A stretch of 64,000 nucleotides of DNA from Comamonadaceae bacterium PBBC2. Its GTDB lineage: Bacteria; Pseudomonadota; Gammaproteobacteria; Burkholderiales; Burkholderiaceae_C. Within the stretch, counting starts at the first letter, position 1, and each line of letters starts with the position of its first letter. The notes under the pieces were generated by a model. The model was not told the DNA's origin. It did not search any database and saw only the letters and a program-made list of their open reading frames with translations. A program made the translations under genes and the position numbers. Location of the stretch: NCBI GenBank assembly GCA_002255935.1, contig NKIO01000002.1, positions 1-64,000 on the forward strand. The letters run 5' to 3'. Positions 20,433 through 28,642 of this stretch are shown in pieces.

Positions 20433-21506
20433 TCAAACGGCTTGGATGGCAGGCGGGATCTTGAACAGCCGCTCAGCGTTGTCCTGGAAGAACGCCTGGC
20501 GCACCTGCGGCGCCATGTCCAACCCTTCCAAAATGCCCACTTCTTCGGGGGCGTATTGGTAGGGGTAGTCCATCGCATACAGCACGCGGTCGGGCCCCAT
20601 GAAGTCTTGCGTGAACTTGAGCGCAGCGCCCCATGCCACACCGCTGTTGGTGATGTGGAAGTTCTCGCGCAGGTAGTCGCTGGGTTTTTTCTTCGTGGGC
20701 TGGATGCTCGGGTAGCGCTTGGACTTGACGGTGGCCGCGTGCATGTAATCGAGCCTGTATGCCCAAAACGGCAAGGCCTCGCCCATGTGACCCAAGATGA
20801 TCTGCAGCTTGGGGAAACGGTCGAACACACCCGAGGTGATCAAACGCAAAGCGTGCAAACCGGTCTCCACGCCAAAACCGTAAATCGCGCCATCCAAACC
20901 CGCTTCGATGAAGTGCTGGATCATGCTGGCCGGCATGGCGTTGGGGTGCAAATAAATCGGCGTGCCCATCGCCTCGGCGGCTTCAAAGATGGGCCAGAAC
21001 TTGGTGTCTGACAAATACTCGCCTTGCGTGTGCGAGTTGATCACCACCGAATGCATGTTCAGCTGGTTCACACCGCGCTGGATTTCTTTGGCGGCAGCGG
21101 CTGGGTCTTGCGGCGCGACCGCGATCATGCCCACCAAGCGATCGGGGTGGCGACGCATGGCCGCCGCCAAGATGTCGTTGGCCACCGGCGCAAACGACAC
21201 CGCCGTGTCTTTGTCCATGATCTGCACGCCAGGCGAGGTCAGGCCGATGACCTGCACATCCACACCCGCTTCGTCCATGTGCTGCAGGCGCAGATCGTCC
21301 AGATCCACCAGGCAACGCATGATGTGCTGCGCCCGTTCGCTGGGGCTGCTCATGTAAAAACCCATCAGGTGTTTGAAGCCCACATCCACATCGCCCTTGG
21401 CCAAGATCTTGTTGTAGATCTCCAGCATCTCAGGTGGCGAGAAGGCCTCTTCGGTGGCAATGCGTCGGTAAGGCCGCTGAGGCAGTGGGATCAAAGTCTT
21501 GCTCAT
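20433..21506 (-). CDS. Amidohydrolase-family decarboxylase (ACMSD / gamma-resorcylate / 5-carboxyvanillate type)
   Basis: 357 residues. The N-terminal RRIATEEAFSPPEML shows the (A/T)xEE variant seen in LigW/gamma-resorcylate decarboxylases in place of HxH. The His in PIYLHPNAMP, the His in IILGHMGEALPFWAYRLDY and the Asp in VLYAMDYPYQYAPEE complete the metal site. These enzymes decarboxylate aromatic carboxylates (or hydrolyse related compounds) without oxygen. The gene overlaps the lyase gene upstream by 4 bp. The decarboxylase subtype is inferred; the substrate is unknown. Confidence 0.85.
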   Translation of the reverse strand: MSKTLIPLPQRPYRRIATEEAFSPPEMLEIYNKILAKGDVDVGFKHLMGFYMSSPSERAQHIMRCLVDLDDLRLQHMDEAGVDVQVIGLTSPGVQIMDKDTAVSFAPVANDILAAAMRRHPDRLVGMIAVAPQDPAAAAKEIQRGVNQLNMHSVVINSHTQGEYLSDTKFWPIFEAAEAMGTPIYLHPNAMPASMIQHFIEAGLDGAIYGFGVETGLHALRLITSGVFDRFPKLQIILGHMGEALPFWAYRLDYMHAATVKSKRYPSIQPTKKKPSDYLRENFHITNSGVAWGAALKFTQDFMGPDRVLYAMDYPYQYAPEEVGILEGLDMAPQVRQAFFQDNAERLFKIPPAIQAV

Positions 21507-22384
21507 GGTGTTTCTCCAGATTCATAGCGCTGGCCCAGTGCCAGTAACTCAGGGGTCTCAATGACGGCGTTCAGGCCATCAAAATCCAGCATCTTGTCTT
21601 GCCAAGGCCGTGTGGTCTGGTGGGTGTGCAAGCTGGCGTAATAGCCTTGCAGCGTGTGCAGCACCGCCCGCGCCGTGCCGCCCGGAAAGATCACGATCTT
21701 GAAACCCCGCGCGCACAACTCGGCCGCGCTTTGCACCGGCGTCTTGCCGCCTTCGACCATGTTGGCCAAGAGCGGCACACGGTGGGCAAACTGGGCGCAG
21801 GCGCGGTTCATTTGTTCGTCTGAACGCAGGGCTTCGATGAACAGCGCATCCACGCCGCACTCCAGATAACGCTCAGCCCGTTCCAGCGCGGCGTCCAGGC
21901 CTTCCACGGCCACCGCATCGGTGCGGGCCAAGATCAAGGTGTTCTTGTCGTGGCGGGCGTCCAGGGCTGCACGCAGCTTGCCCTGCATCTCGCCCACCGG
22001 CACCACGCCTTTGCCGTCCAGATGGCCGCAGCGCTTGGGGAAAGTCTGGTCCTCGATCTGGATCATCGCGGCCCCAGCCCGCTCAAAGTCGCGCACGGTG
22101 CGTTGGGTGTTGAGCGCGTTGCCAAAGCCGGTGTCGGCGTCCACGATCACGGGAATGTTCACCCGGTCGGTGATGTGCGCCAAGGTCTGCGCCACTTCAG
22201 TGGCCGTGGTCAGACCGATGTCCGAGCGGCCCAGGCGCGTGTACGCGATCGATGCGCCTGACAGGTACACGGCTTCAAACCCGGCTTGCTGAGCCACCAG
22301 CGCGGTGAGCGCGTCGTACACACCGGGCGCGAGCAGCGCTTGGCTCTGTTGCAGGCGTTGGGCCAAAGGGTGTGTCTGGCTCAT
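21503..22384 (-). CDS. Isocitrate lyase/PEP mutase-family lyase
   Basis: 293 residues of the alpha/beta-barrel family: APGVYDALTALVAQQAGFEAVYLSG, the metal site DADTGFGNALN, the lyase signature PKRCGHLDGK with the active-site Cys, and ILARTDAVAVEGLDAALERA. The Cys-containing K-R-C-G-H loop points to a C-C lyase (2-methylisocitrate, 2,3-dimethylmalate or oxaloacetate cleaving) rather than a PEP mutase. With the LeuCD-like hydro-lyase in the same operon, cleavage of a substituted malate into pyruvate plus an acid is a reasonable guess. It overlaps both neighbours by 4 bp. Confidence 0.85.
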   Translation of the reverse strand: MSQTHPLAQRLQQSQALLAPGVYDALTALVAQQAGFEAVYLSGASIAYTRLGRSDIGLTTATEVAQTLAHITDRVNIPVIVDADTGFGNALNTQRTVRDFERAGAAMIQIEDQTFPKRCGHLDGKGVVPVGEMQGKLRAALDARHDKNTLILARTDAVAVEGLDAALERAERYLECGVDALFIEALRSDEQMNRACAQFAHRVPLLANMVEGGKTPVQSAAELCARGFKIVIFPGGTARAVLHTLQGYYASLHTHQTTRPWQDKMLDFDGLNAVIETPELLALGQRYESGETP

Positions 22385-23784
22385 GGTGCCGAATCCTTCA
22401 AAAGTTGTTGTGTCGTATGGGCAGCGATGTGGCCACCGGCGATGGCGCTGAGCAAACCATTACCCGACAAATAGCCCCACACCGCTTGCCCCGACACGCC
22501 CCGCGCCGCGCCACCAGCGGCGAGCAAATTGGGCAAGGGCGTGCCGTCTTGTCGCAACACACGGGCTTGCGCGTCGATGTCCAAACCGCCCTGGGTGTGG
22601 AACAAAGCGCCGGTGACCTTGACGGCGTGAAATGGCGCTTGCAGGGCGCGTTGGAAGGTGCGGCCTGTGAGCGTGTCGGTACCCGGCTGCACCGCGTTCA
22701 AGGTCGCTTGCAACACGTCGGGCGGGCAGCCGATCAGTTGCGCCAGTGCCGACGCATCGCCCGCGTGCTGCACCGCGCCGGCGCCTTGGGCCGCCACAAA
22801 ATCCGGAAACCCTTGCGCAAAATTCAAGAGCGCATCGTCGAACACATTCCAAGCCACGCCACCGGGCTGCGCCAGCACATGCACCGCCGCCTCGGAGTAG
22901 CCTTGGGTCTCGTCCTGAAAGCGCTGGCCTTGGGCGTTGATCTGCACACCGCCTTCCATCATCAGCGCCCACGAGATCAAAGCGCCTTGCGGAATGGCCC
23001 AAGAGCCGTGGCCTTGGTACGCGCCCAAGTCGGCCAATCGCGCACCCAGTTGTTGGCCCCAAGCGATGGCACTGCCATCGTTGCCCACATGGCCCGCATA
23101 GGTGGCTTGCGCCATCTCGGGCAGCAGGTCTTGGACCATGGCCGCAGCCCCACCAAAGCCATTACAGGCCAGCAGCACCGCATCGCAGCGGATGCGCTCG
23201 GTCTGGCCATCGGGCCGCACAAAACCCACGCCGTGGATGCGCTGCGCCTCGTCGGCCCACAGCTCGGTCACTTGCGCTTGCGTGAGCACCACCAGGCCTG
23301 CGGCATCGGCCGCTGCTTGCAAGCGGCTCATCAGACCGGCGCCGGTTTTTTCGGGCACGGCGTGCATGCGGTGGGCGCTGTGGCCGGGGTACAAAAAGTT
23401 GTCCAACACCTGCCAAGGCAGGCCGTGGTGAACGGCCAAGGCGTCCATGGCCGGACCAATGGCGCTGGCATAGGCCTGCACCAAATGCGGCGCGGCCTGG
23501 CCGTGCGCTTTGGCTTGGATGTCAGCGGCGAAGGCCTCCACGCTGTCGGTGATGCCTTGCGCCTTTTGCGCTTGCGTGCCAGGCGCAGGCACAAAGCCAG
23601 ACGACAAAGCCGTGGAGCCCGCGGCAAAGGCATCGCGCTCCAGCACCACGCACTCCACGCCCAAGCGGTGCAATGCCAGTGCAGCCGTGAGGCCACAAGC
23701 GCCGGCACCCACAATCACCACCGGCGTGTGGTCATCGGCTTGCAAATCAGCAGCCCGGCGAACTTGCGGCAACGGCGCGTTCAT
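22381..23784 (-). CDS. FAD-dependent dehydrogenase/reductase (fumarate reductase/tricarballylate dehydrogenase-like)
   Basis: 467 residues. The FAD fold begins VVIVGAGACGLTAALALHRLG and the FAD-binding end is NLLAAGGAARGVSG...GYLSGNGLLSAIAGGHIAA, as in soluble flavoproteins of the FrdA/3-ketosteroid-dehydrogenase/tricarballylate-dehydrogenase group. No signal peptide or haem motif is present. It could interconvert a saturated and an alpha,beta-unsaturated carboxylate, feeding or draining the hydro-lyase step. Four bases separate it from the isochorismatase-like gene upstream, and it overlaps the lyase by 4 bp. Confidence 0.85.
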   Translation of the reverse strand: MNAPLPQVRRAADLQADDHTPVVIVGAGACGLTAALALHRLGVECVVLERDAFAAGSTALSSGFVPAPGTQAQKAQGITDSVEAFAADIQAKAHGQAAPHLVQAYASAIGPAMDALAVHHGLPWQVLDNFLYPGHSAHRMHAVPEKTGAGLMSRLQAAADAAGLVVLTQAQVTELWADEAQRIHGVGFVRPDGQTERIRCDAVLLACNGFGGAAAMVQDLLPEMAQATYAGHVGNDGSAIAWGQQLGARLADLGAYQGHGSWAIPQGALISWALMMEGGVQINAQGQRFQDETQGYSEAAVHVLAQPGGVAWNVFDDALLNFAQGFPDFVAAQGAGAVQHAGDASALAQLIGCPPDVLQATLNAVQPGTDTLTGRTFQRALQAPFHAVKVTGALFHTQGGLDIDAQARVLRQDGTPLPNLLAAGGAARGVSGQAVWGYLSGNGLLSAIAGGHIAAHTTQQLLKDSAP

Positions 23785-23788
23785 GGCT

Positions 23789-24391
23789 TCAACCCAATTG
23801 TTTCAAAAAGGTGGCACTGTCCATCACATCGGCCACCGAGCCCATATCGGCCAACGCGGCTTGGTGCGCGGCTTCGCTGAAGGCAGCGCAACCGTCCGAC
23901 AACACAATGGCGTGGTAGTCACGCACATGCGCATCGCGCACCGTGCTCGCCACGCCGCCGTTGGTGACGATGCCGCAGACCACCAGCGTGTCGATGCCCG
24001 ATTTTTTGAGCACCCAGTCGAGCTGCGTGCTGAAGAAGGCCGAATACGCCACCTTGAACACCGACACATCGACCAGCGGTGCGAGCAGGTCCACATTGGC
24101 CTGGCCCCGGCTACCGGGTGCGAAGTCGCCTTGGCGCAAAAACGGCCGGCGCTCTTGGAGGTGCGCCGAGATCATGGGCTCGCCCTGCGCGTTGGGCCAC
24201 AGCGTGAACAAACTGGCCGTGACCAAGCCGCCATGGGCCTTGATGGCACGCGCCACCGGGGCCATGCGTTCGGGCAGCTTCACCGCTTCAGCGCTCAGGG
24301 TGTTGCCCCGGGCATACGCCCCATCGGGCGCCAGAAAATCGTTTTGCAGGTCCACGATGACCATGCCCAATTTCGCGTGTTTCAAGTTCAT
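23789..24391 (-). CDS. Isochorismatase-fold hydrolase lacking the catalytic cysteine
   Basis: 200 residues. Asp in LGMVIVDLQNDFLAPDGAY matches the family catalytic Asp, and VFKVAYSAFFSTQLDWVLKK marks the Lys-bearing region. The loop that normally reads TNxCVxxTxRDA is here GIVTNGGVASTVRDAHVRDY, so the nucleophilic Cys is Gly. Members with Cys are amidases (for example maleamate amidohydrolase, N-carbamoylsarcosine amidase); those without it, such as PhzD/EntB and YecD-like proteins, do not use thiol catalysis. The neighbouring HyuAB genes would suit an amide substrate, but the chemistry here is open. Confidence 0.83.
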   Translation of the reverse strand: MNLKHAKLGMVIVDLQNDFLAPDGAYARGNTLSAEAVKLPERMAPVARAIKAHGGLVTASLFTLWPNAQGEPMISAHLQERRPFLRQGDFAPGSRGQANVDLLAPLVDVSVFKVAYSAFFSTQLDWVLKKSGIDTLVVCGIVTNGGVASTVRDAHVRDYHAIVLSDGCAAFSEAAHQAALADMGSVADVMDSATFLKQLG

Positions 24392-26460
24392 GCGCTGCGC
24401 TCCACCAGCAGGTTGCCCAGTTTGTCCACACGGCCTTCAAAGCCCGGTTCGAGCCACACAGTCGTGTCGGGCTGCTCCAAAATCGCGGGGCCTTGCACCA
24501 CGGTGCCCACGGGCAGGCTCAGGCGTTCGTAGCGCTGTGCGGTCCACCACTGGCCTTGGTGGTACACCTGCTGCTCGCCCACCGGCGCGGTGCGGCCCTC
24601 GCCTTGCGGCGCCAACACGGCCAAATCAAACTTGGGACGCCGCCCGATGCGGGCATAACGCAGGTTCATCACGCGGATCACCGGGCCTTGCAGCACGCGG
24701 CCAAAGGCGTGCTGGTAAGCGGCCTCAAACGCGGCCAGCACACCGGCGGCATTCAATTGTTCGCGCTTCACAGGCACTTGCAGTGTGTGGGTCTGACCCA
24801 TGTAGAGCATGTCAAAGCTGATGACCTCATCCACCTTCACAAAGTTCACACCGGCGGAATCGAGGCGCACTTGGCAAGCTTCGGCCAGGCTGTCCACGCG
24901 CTGGAGCAATGCAGGCCAGGCCACATCGGCCAAGGCCACGTTCAAGGTCTGCACCGCGTCGTGGCGCATGTCGGCCATCACACAGCCCAGCGCTGAGGTC
25001 ACGCCCGGGTAACGCGGCACGATGCCGGTGGTCACGCCCACCTCGCGCATCATGGCGCAGACATGCAGGCCGCCCCCGCCGCCAAAAGGCATGTAAGCGA
25101 ACTGGCGCGGGTCGTGGCCACGCTCGATCGACACCACGCGGATCGCGCCCGCCATTCGGGCATTGGCCACCGTCAAGATCGCCTCGGCTGCGGCCAGCGC
25201 CGTCAAGCCCAAAGGCTCGGCCACATGCTGGGCAATCGCTTGCTCGGACAAGCCCGAGTCGAGCTTTTGCAACAAACCGCCGCCCAAAGGCCGGTCGGCC
25301 GCGATACGGCCCAAGAGCACATTGGCATCGGTCACCGTGGGGCGGGTGTTGCCGCGCCCATAACAGGCCGGGCCGGGAATGCTGCCGGCCGACTCGGGGC
25401 CCACTTGCAGCATGCCGCCGGCATCGACCGAGGCGATCGAGCCGCCACCGGCACCGATGGTCTCGATCTGGATCATGGGCGAGCGCACCACCAAACCAAA
25501 CTCAATCGACGTTTGCGCAGCCAGCGCTGCCTCGCCCGCTGCCACCAAGGACACGTCAAACGACGTGCCGCCGATGTCGCCGGTGATCACATTTTCAAAA
25601 CCCGAAGCACGTGCGATTTCGGCGCAAGCCATCACGCCTGCCGCAGGGCCTGACAGCGCGGTGCGCACCGGCACATCGCACGCCGTCTGGCGCGACATCA
25701 CACCGCCATTGCTTTGCACGATCAACAATTCGCCCCCAAAGCCCTGGGCACGCAGGTCGCCATCGAGGCGCTGCAAATAGCTGCCCACCACGGGCTGCAA
25801 AGCGGCGTTCAGCGTGGCCGTAGAGCAGCGCTCAAATTCGCGGATTTCGGGAAGCACTTCGCTGGCCGACGTCACATAGCTGTTGGGCCAGATCTCGCGC
25901 ACAGCGGCCACGGCGGCTTGTTCGTTGGCGGGGTTGGCGTAGGCGTGCACAAAGAACACACACACCGCCTCGCAGCCTTCGGCCAGGAGGGCGCGGGCTT
26001 GTTCGCGCACCTGATCCAGGTCCACCGGCGTGTGCAACTGGCCATCGGCCAGCACACGCTCGTCCACTTCCAGGCGCCAAGCGCGGGGCACGACCGGGGT
26101 GTAGCTGCCGCGCAGGCCCCAGGTTTGCGGGCGGTCGCGGCGGCGCATTTCCAGCACGTCGCGGAACCCGCGCGTGGTGATGATGCCGGTGCGGGCGATC
26201 TTGCGTTCCAGCAAGGCGTTGGTGCCCACCGTCGTGCCGTGCACGATGGTGGCGATCTCTTGGGCGCCATCGGCACCCGTGTTGCCGGTGACCTTGGCGA
26301 TGCCGTTCATGAAGCCCCGGGCTTCTTCACCCCGGGTCGAGGGCACTTTGACGATGCGGGCCTGGCCGGTTTTTTCGTCCAGCACAAACAGGTCGGTAAA
26401 CGTACCGCCCACGTCCACGCCCACCACCCAATGCGGCTGATTCACTGCTGCCTCGCTCAT
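24388..26460 (-). CDS. hyuA: Hydantoinase/oxoprolinase family, subunit A (ATP-dependent)
   Basis: 690 residues, typical of HyuA/N-methylhydantoinase A. The N-terminal phosphate loop is WVVGVDVGGTFTDLFVLDE; further family motifs are VHGTTVGTNALLERK, SGPAAGVMACAEIARASG, ITGDIGGTSFDVSLV and GAGGGSIASVD. These acetate-kinase-fold subunits spend ATP to activate a lactam, hydantoin or related carbonyl for hydrolysis or carboxylation with the HyuB partner. ATGA overlaps on both sides indicate translational coupling with hyuB. Confidence 0.92.
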   Translation of the reverse strand: MSEAAVNQPHWVVGVDVGGTFTDLFVLDEKTGQARIVKVPSTRGEEARGFMNGIAKVTGNTGADGAQEIATIVHGTTVGTNALLERKIARTGIITTRGFRDVLEMRRRDRPQTWGLRGSYTPVVPRAWRLEVDERVLADGQLHTPVDLDQVREQARALLAEGCEAVCVFFVHAYANPANEQAAVAAVREIWPNSYVTSASEVLPEIREFERCSTATLNAALQPVVGSYLQRLDGDLRAQGFGGELLIVQSNGGVMSRQTACDVPVRTALSGPAAGVMACAEIARASGFENVITGDIGGTSFDVSLVAAGEAALAAQTSIEFGLVVRSPMIQIETIGAGGGSIASVDAGGMLQVGPESAGSIPGPACYGRGNTRPTVTDANVLLGRIAADRPLGGGLLQKLDSGLSEQAIAQHVAEPLGLTALAAAEAILTVANARMAGAIRVVSIERGHDPRQFAYMPFGGGGGLHVCAMMREVGVTTGIVPRYPGVTSALGCVMADMRHDAVQTLNVALADVAWPALLQRVDSLAEACQVRLDSAGVNFVKVDEVISFDMLYMGQTHTLQVPVKREQLNAAGVLAAFEAAYQHAFGRVLQGPVIRVMNLRYARIGRRPKFDLAVLAPQGEGRTAPVGEQQVYHQGQWWTAQRYERLSLPVGTVVQGPAILEQPDTTVWLEPGFEGRVDKLGNLLVERSA

Positions 26461-28142
26461 GCTTTTTCCTTGGTGTAACCCAGTGCGCTGTCTTTGGCAC
26501 GGTCTTGCACAGAGCGTTCAGCGGGTGATCCCCAGCCACCACCGCCCGGCGTTTGCAGGCGCACGCGGTCGCCCTTTTTCAAATGAATGCCCAGCATCTT
26601 GGAGACCATGGGCGGACTCTTCCACTCGCCGTTTTGGCAGTACTCGAACACATTGGGCAAGGCAGGCTGGCCGCCATGGATGCCCTTGGGGGCCGACTTG
26701 CCGCGCTCGCCAAAGATGAAAGCCTCGGCGCTGTCTTCCAGCAATTCGATCTCGTAAATCGCACCCAAGCCGCCCCGGTGCTGGCCATCGCCGCCCGAGC
26801 CGGGGCGCAAGGCCCACTGCGTGAAGCGCACCGGGTAGGCCGCTTCCAAAATTTCCATGGGTGGGATGGTGGCGGTCGAGATCGGCGCGTTGCCGTGCGA
26901 CAAACCATCGCCGTCCGAATGGCCGCCGTGCCCGCCGCCAAAGAAGCTGAACATCACCCAGCGCTGGCCTTTGCGCTTGTCGTCGGTGCGGTGACCGGCG
27001 ATCGACAAGGCGTTGATGGTGCCGTAGGCATGGGCCACGGCCCGCTGCGGATCGGCCAAGGCCGTGGCGCTGAAGATCACATCGATCATGCGCAAGATGG
27101 TTTCGGTGTAGCCGCCCACCGGACGCGGGCGCGAGGCGCTGATGACCAGGCCATCGGGAATGACAAAGTCCACCGCATCGAGCACGCCCGCGTTGGCGGG
27201 CACATCGGGGAACACGTGCTTCAAGGCCACATAACAAGCGGCCACCGCTGTGGCGCGTGAGATGTTCACCGGCCCAGCGCATTGCGCCGAAGTGCGCGAA
27301 AAGTCCAGCGTCAAACGGTCACCGGCCACCGTCATGTCGAGCGCAATGGTGAGCAGCTCGTCTTTCACGCCGTCGTTGTCGAGCACGTCTTCAAAGCTGT
27401 AGCGGCCATCGGGCAGGCTGCTGATGTGCGAGCGCATCAAACGCACAGCGCGTGTGCGCAGCTCCACCAGGGCCTGCGCCACTTTGGCGTCGCCGTATTC
27501 ATCCAGCAGTCCGTCCAAGCGGCGTGCACCCAATTCGAGGGCGGCCAACTGACCGTTCAGGTCGCCCCAGAGGCTGTCGGGCAGGCGGGTGTTGGCGCGC
27601 AAGATGGCCAGCACATCGTCATCGAGCACGCCGCCGCGCAAGATGCGCACCGGCGGAATCTGCACCGCTTCTTGCCAGCACTCGGTGGCCGCCGGGTTGT
27701 AGTTGCCGGGCACCGCGCCGCCCACGTCGTGCCAGTGCGCGGCCGATGCCAAAAAGCAATACAGCTGCCCGTCGCGAAAGCAGGGCTTGACCAGCTTGAA
27801 GTCGTTGGCGTGGGTGCCGCCTTCGTAGGGGTCGTTGAACAACCACACATCGCCGGGCTGCATGCCGCCGCGTTCAGCCGCCACACGCATGGCCGCTCTC
27901 ACGGCAAAAGCCATGGCGCCCACAAACACCGGCAAGCCCGACTTGCCCTGGATCAGGGTGTCGCCGGTGACCGCGTCGTACAAGCCGTGGCAAGCATCGT
28001 GCGCCTCGGCAATGATGGGGTTGAAGGCGCTGCGGTACAGCGTCGCGTCCATCTCGTCGGCGATCTGTTCCAGCCTGCCGCGCAACACGGCCAAGGTGAC
28101 CGGGTCCATGACAGGATCCATCACGGGGTCCATCGGGTTCAT
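26457..28142 (-). CDS. hyuB: Hydantoinase/oxoprolinase family, subunit B
   Basis: About 561 residues from ATG 28142; the sequence before it does not resemble the family. Motifs: DPVTLAVLRGRLEQIADEMDATLYRSAFNPII, DVWLFNDPYEGGTHANDFKLVKP, and the glycine-rich C-terminus LRPGSGGDGQHRGGLG... and LQTPGGGGWGSP. It partners HyuA (next gene, 4-bp overlap). The start carries three near-identical 12-bp units encoding MDPV-MDPV-MDPV, so three ATGs compete and the true first residue is uncertain. The reading frame overlaps the LeuD-like gene upstream by 4 bp. Confidence 0.92.
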   Translation of the reverse strand: MNPMDPVMDPVMDPVTLAVLRGRLEQIADEMDATLYRSAFNPIIAEAHDACHGLYDAVTGDTLIQGKSGLPVFVGAMAFAVRAAMRVAAERGGMQPGDVWLFNDPYEGGTHANDFKLVKPCFRDGQLYCFLASAAHWHDVGGAVPGNYNPAATECWQEAVQIPPVRILRGGVLDDDVLAILRANTRLPDSLWGDLNGQLAALELGARRLDGLLDEYGDAKVAQALVELRTRAVRLMRSHISSLPDGRYSFEDVLDNDGVKDELLTIALDMTVAGDRLTLDFSRTSAQCAGPVNISRATAVAACYVALKHVFPDVPANAGVLDAVDFVIPDGLVISASRPRPVGGYTETILRMIDVIFSATALADPQRAVAHAYGTINALSIAGHRTDDKRKGQRWVMFSFFGGGHGGHSDGDGLSHGNAPISTATIPPMEILEAAYPVRFTQWALRPGSGGDGQHRGGLGAIYEIELLEDSAEAFIFGERGKSAPKGIHGGQPALPNVFEYCQNGEWKSPPMVSKMLGIHLKKGDRVRLQTPGGGGWGSPAERSVQDRAKDSALGYTKEKA

Positions 28143-28642
28143 TGTGAATTCCTTTTTTTGAGCAGTGGCAACAAGCCGCCTGCTTCGACCATGTCCATCA
28201 AAAAACCGGGGATCGCCGCACACACCAAGCGCTGGCCATTGGCGCGCAGCACCTGGGGCGTTTCCCCCTCAAACGTCAAACTCAGCCGCTCGCCTTCTTC
28301 GATTTGCTCAGCCTCGGGGCAGGTGAGCAGCAGCAGCCCGAGGTTGAAGGCATTGCGGAAATACAGACCGCTGTAAGACGGCGCGATCACCGCCGCCACG
28401 CCCAAATGGCGCAGCACGCCAGCGGCTTGTTCGCGCGAAGAGCCGATGCCAAAGTTGGCCCCGGCCACCAGCACATCGCCTTCGCGCACGCCTTGGGCAA
28501 AGTCGGCACGCACCGCTTCTAGGCAGTGCTGACCGATCACATCCAGCCCGTGCTTCATGTAAGCACCGGGCGCCAGGACATCGGTGTCCACATCGGCCCC
28601 CAAGCGCCACACGCGTGCCTGATCGAAACCCACAGCGCTCAT
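28139..28642 (-). CDS. Aconitase-superfamily hydro-lyase small subunit (LeuD/DmdB-like)
   Basis: 167 residues from ATG 28642, which overlaps the large-subunit stop (ATGA). Swivel-domain motifs: DVDTDVLAPGAYMK and GANFGIGSSREQAAGVLRHLGVAAVIAPSYSGLYFRNAFNLGLLLL, equivalent to the substrate-binding SSRE loop of LeuD. With the preceding gene it forms a heterodimeric dehydratase/hydratase. The cluster contains no leucine genes, so isopropylmalate is unlikely to be the substrate; related DmdAB hydrates 2,3-dimethylmaleate in nicotinate fermenters (established family knowledge). Confidence 0.87.
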   Translation of the reverse strand: MSAVGFDQARVWRLGADVDTDVLAPGAYMKHGLDVIGQHCLEAVRADFAQGVREGDVLVAGANFGIGSSREQAAGVLRHLGVAAVIAPSYSGLYFRNAFNLGLLLLTCPEAEQIEEGERLSLTFEGETPQVLRANGQRLVCAAIPGFLMDMVEAGGLLPLLKKRNSQ

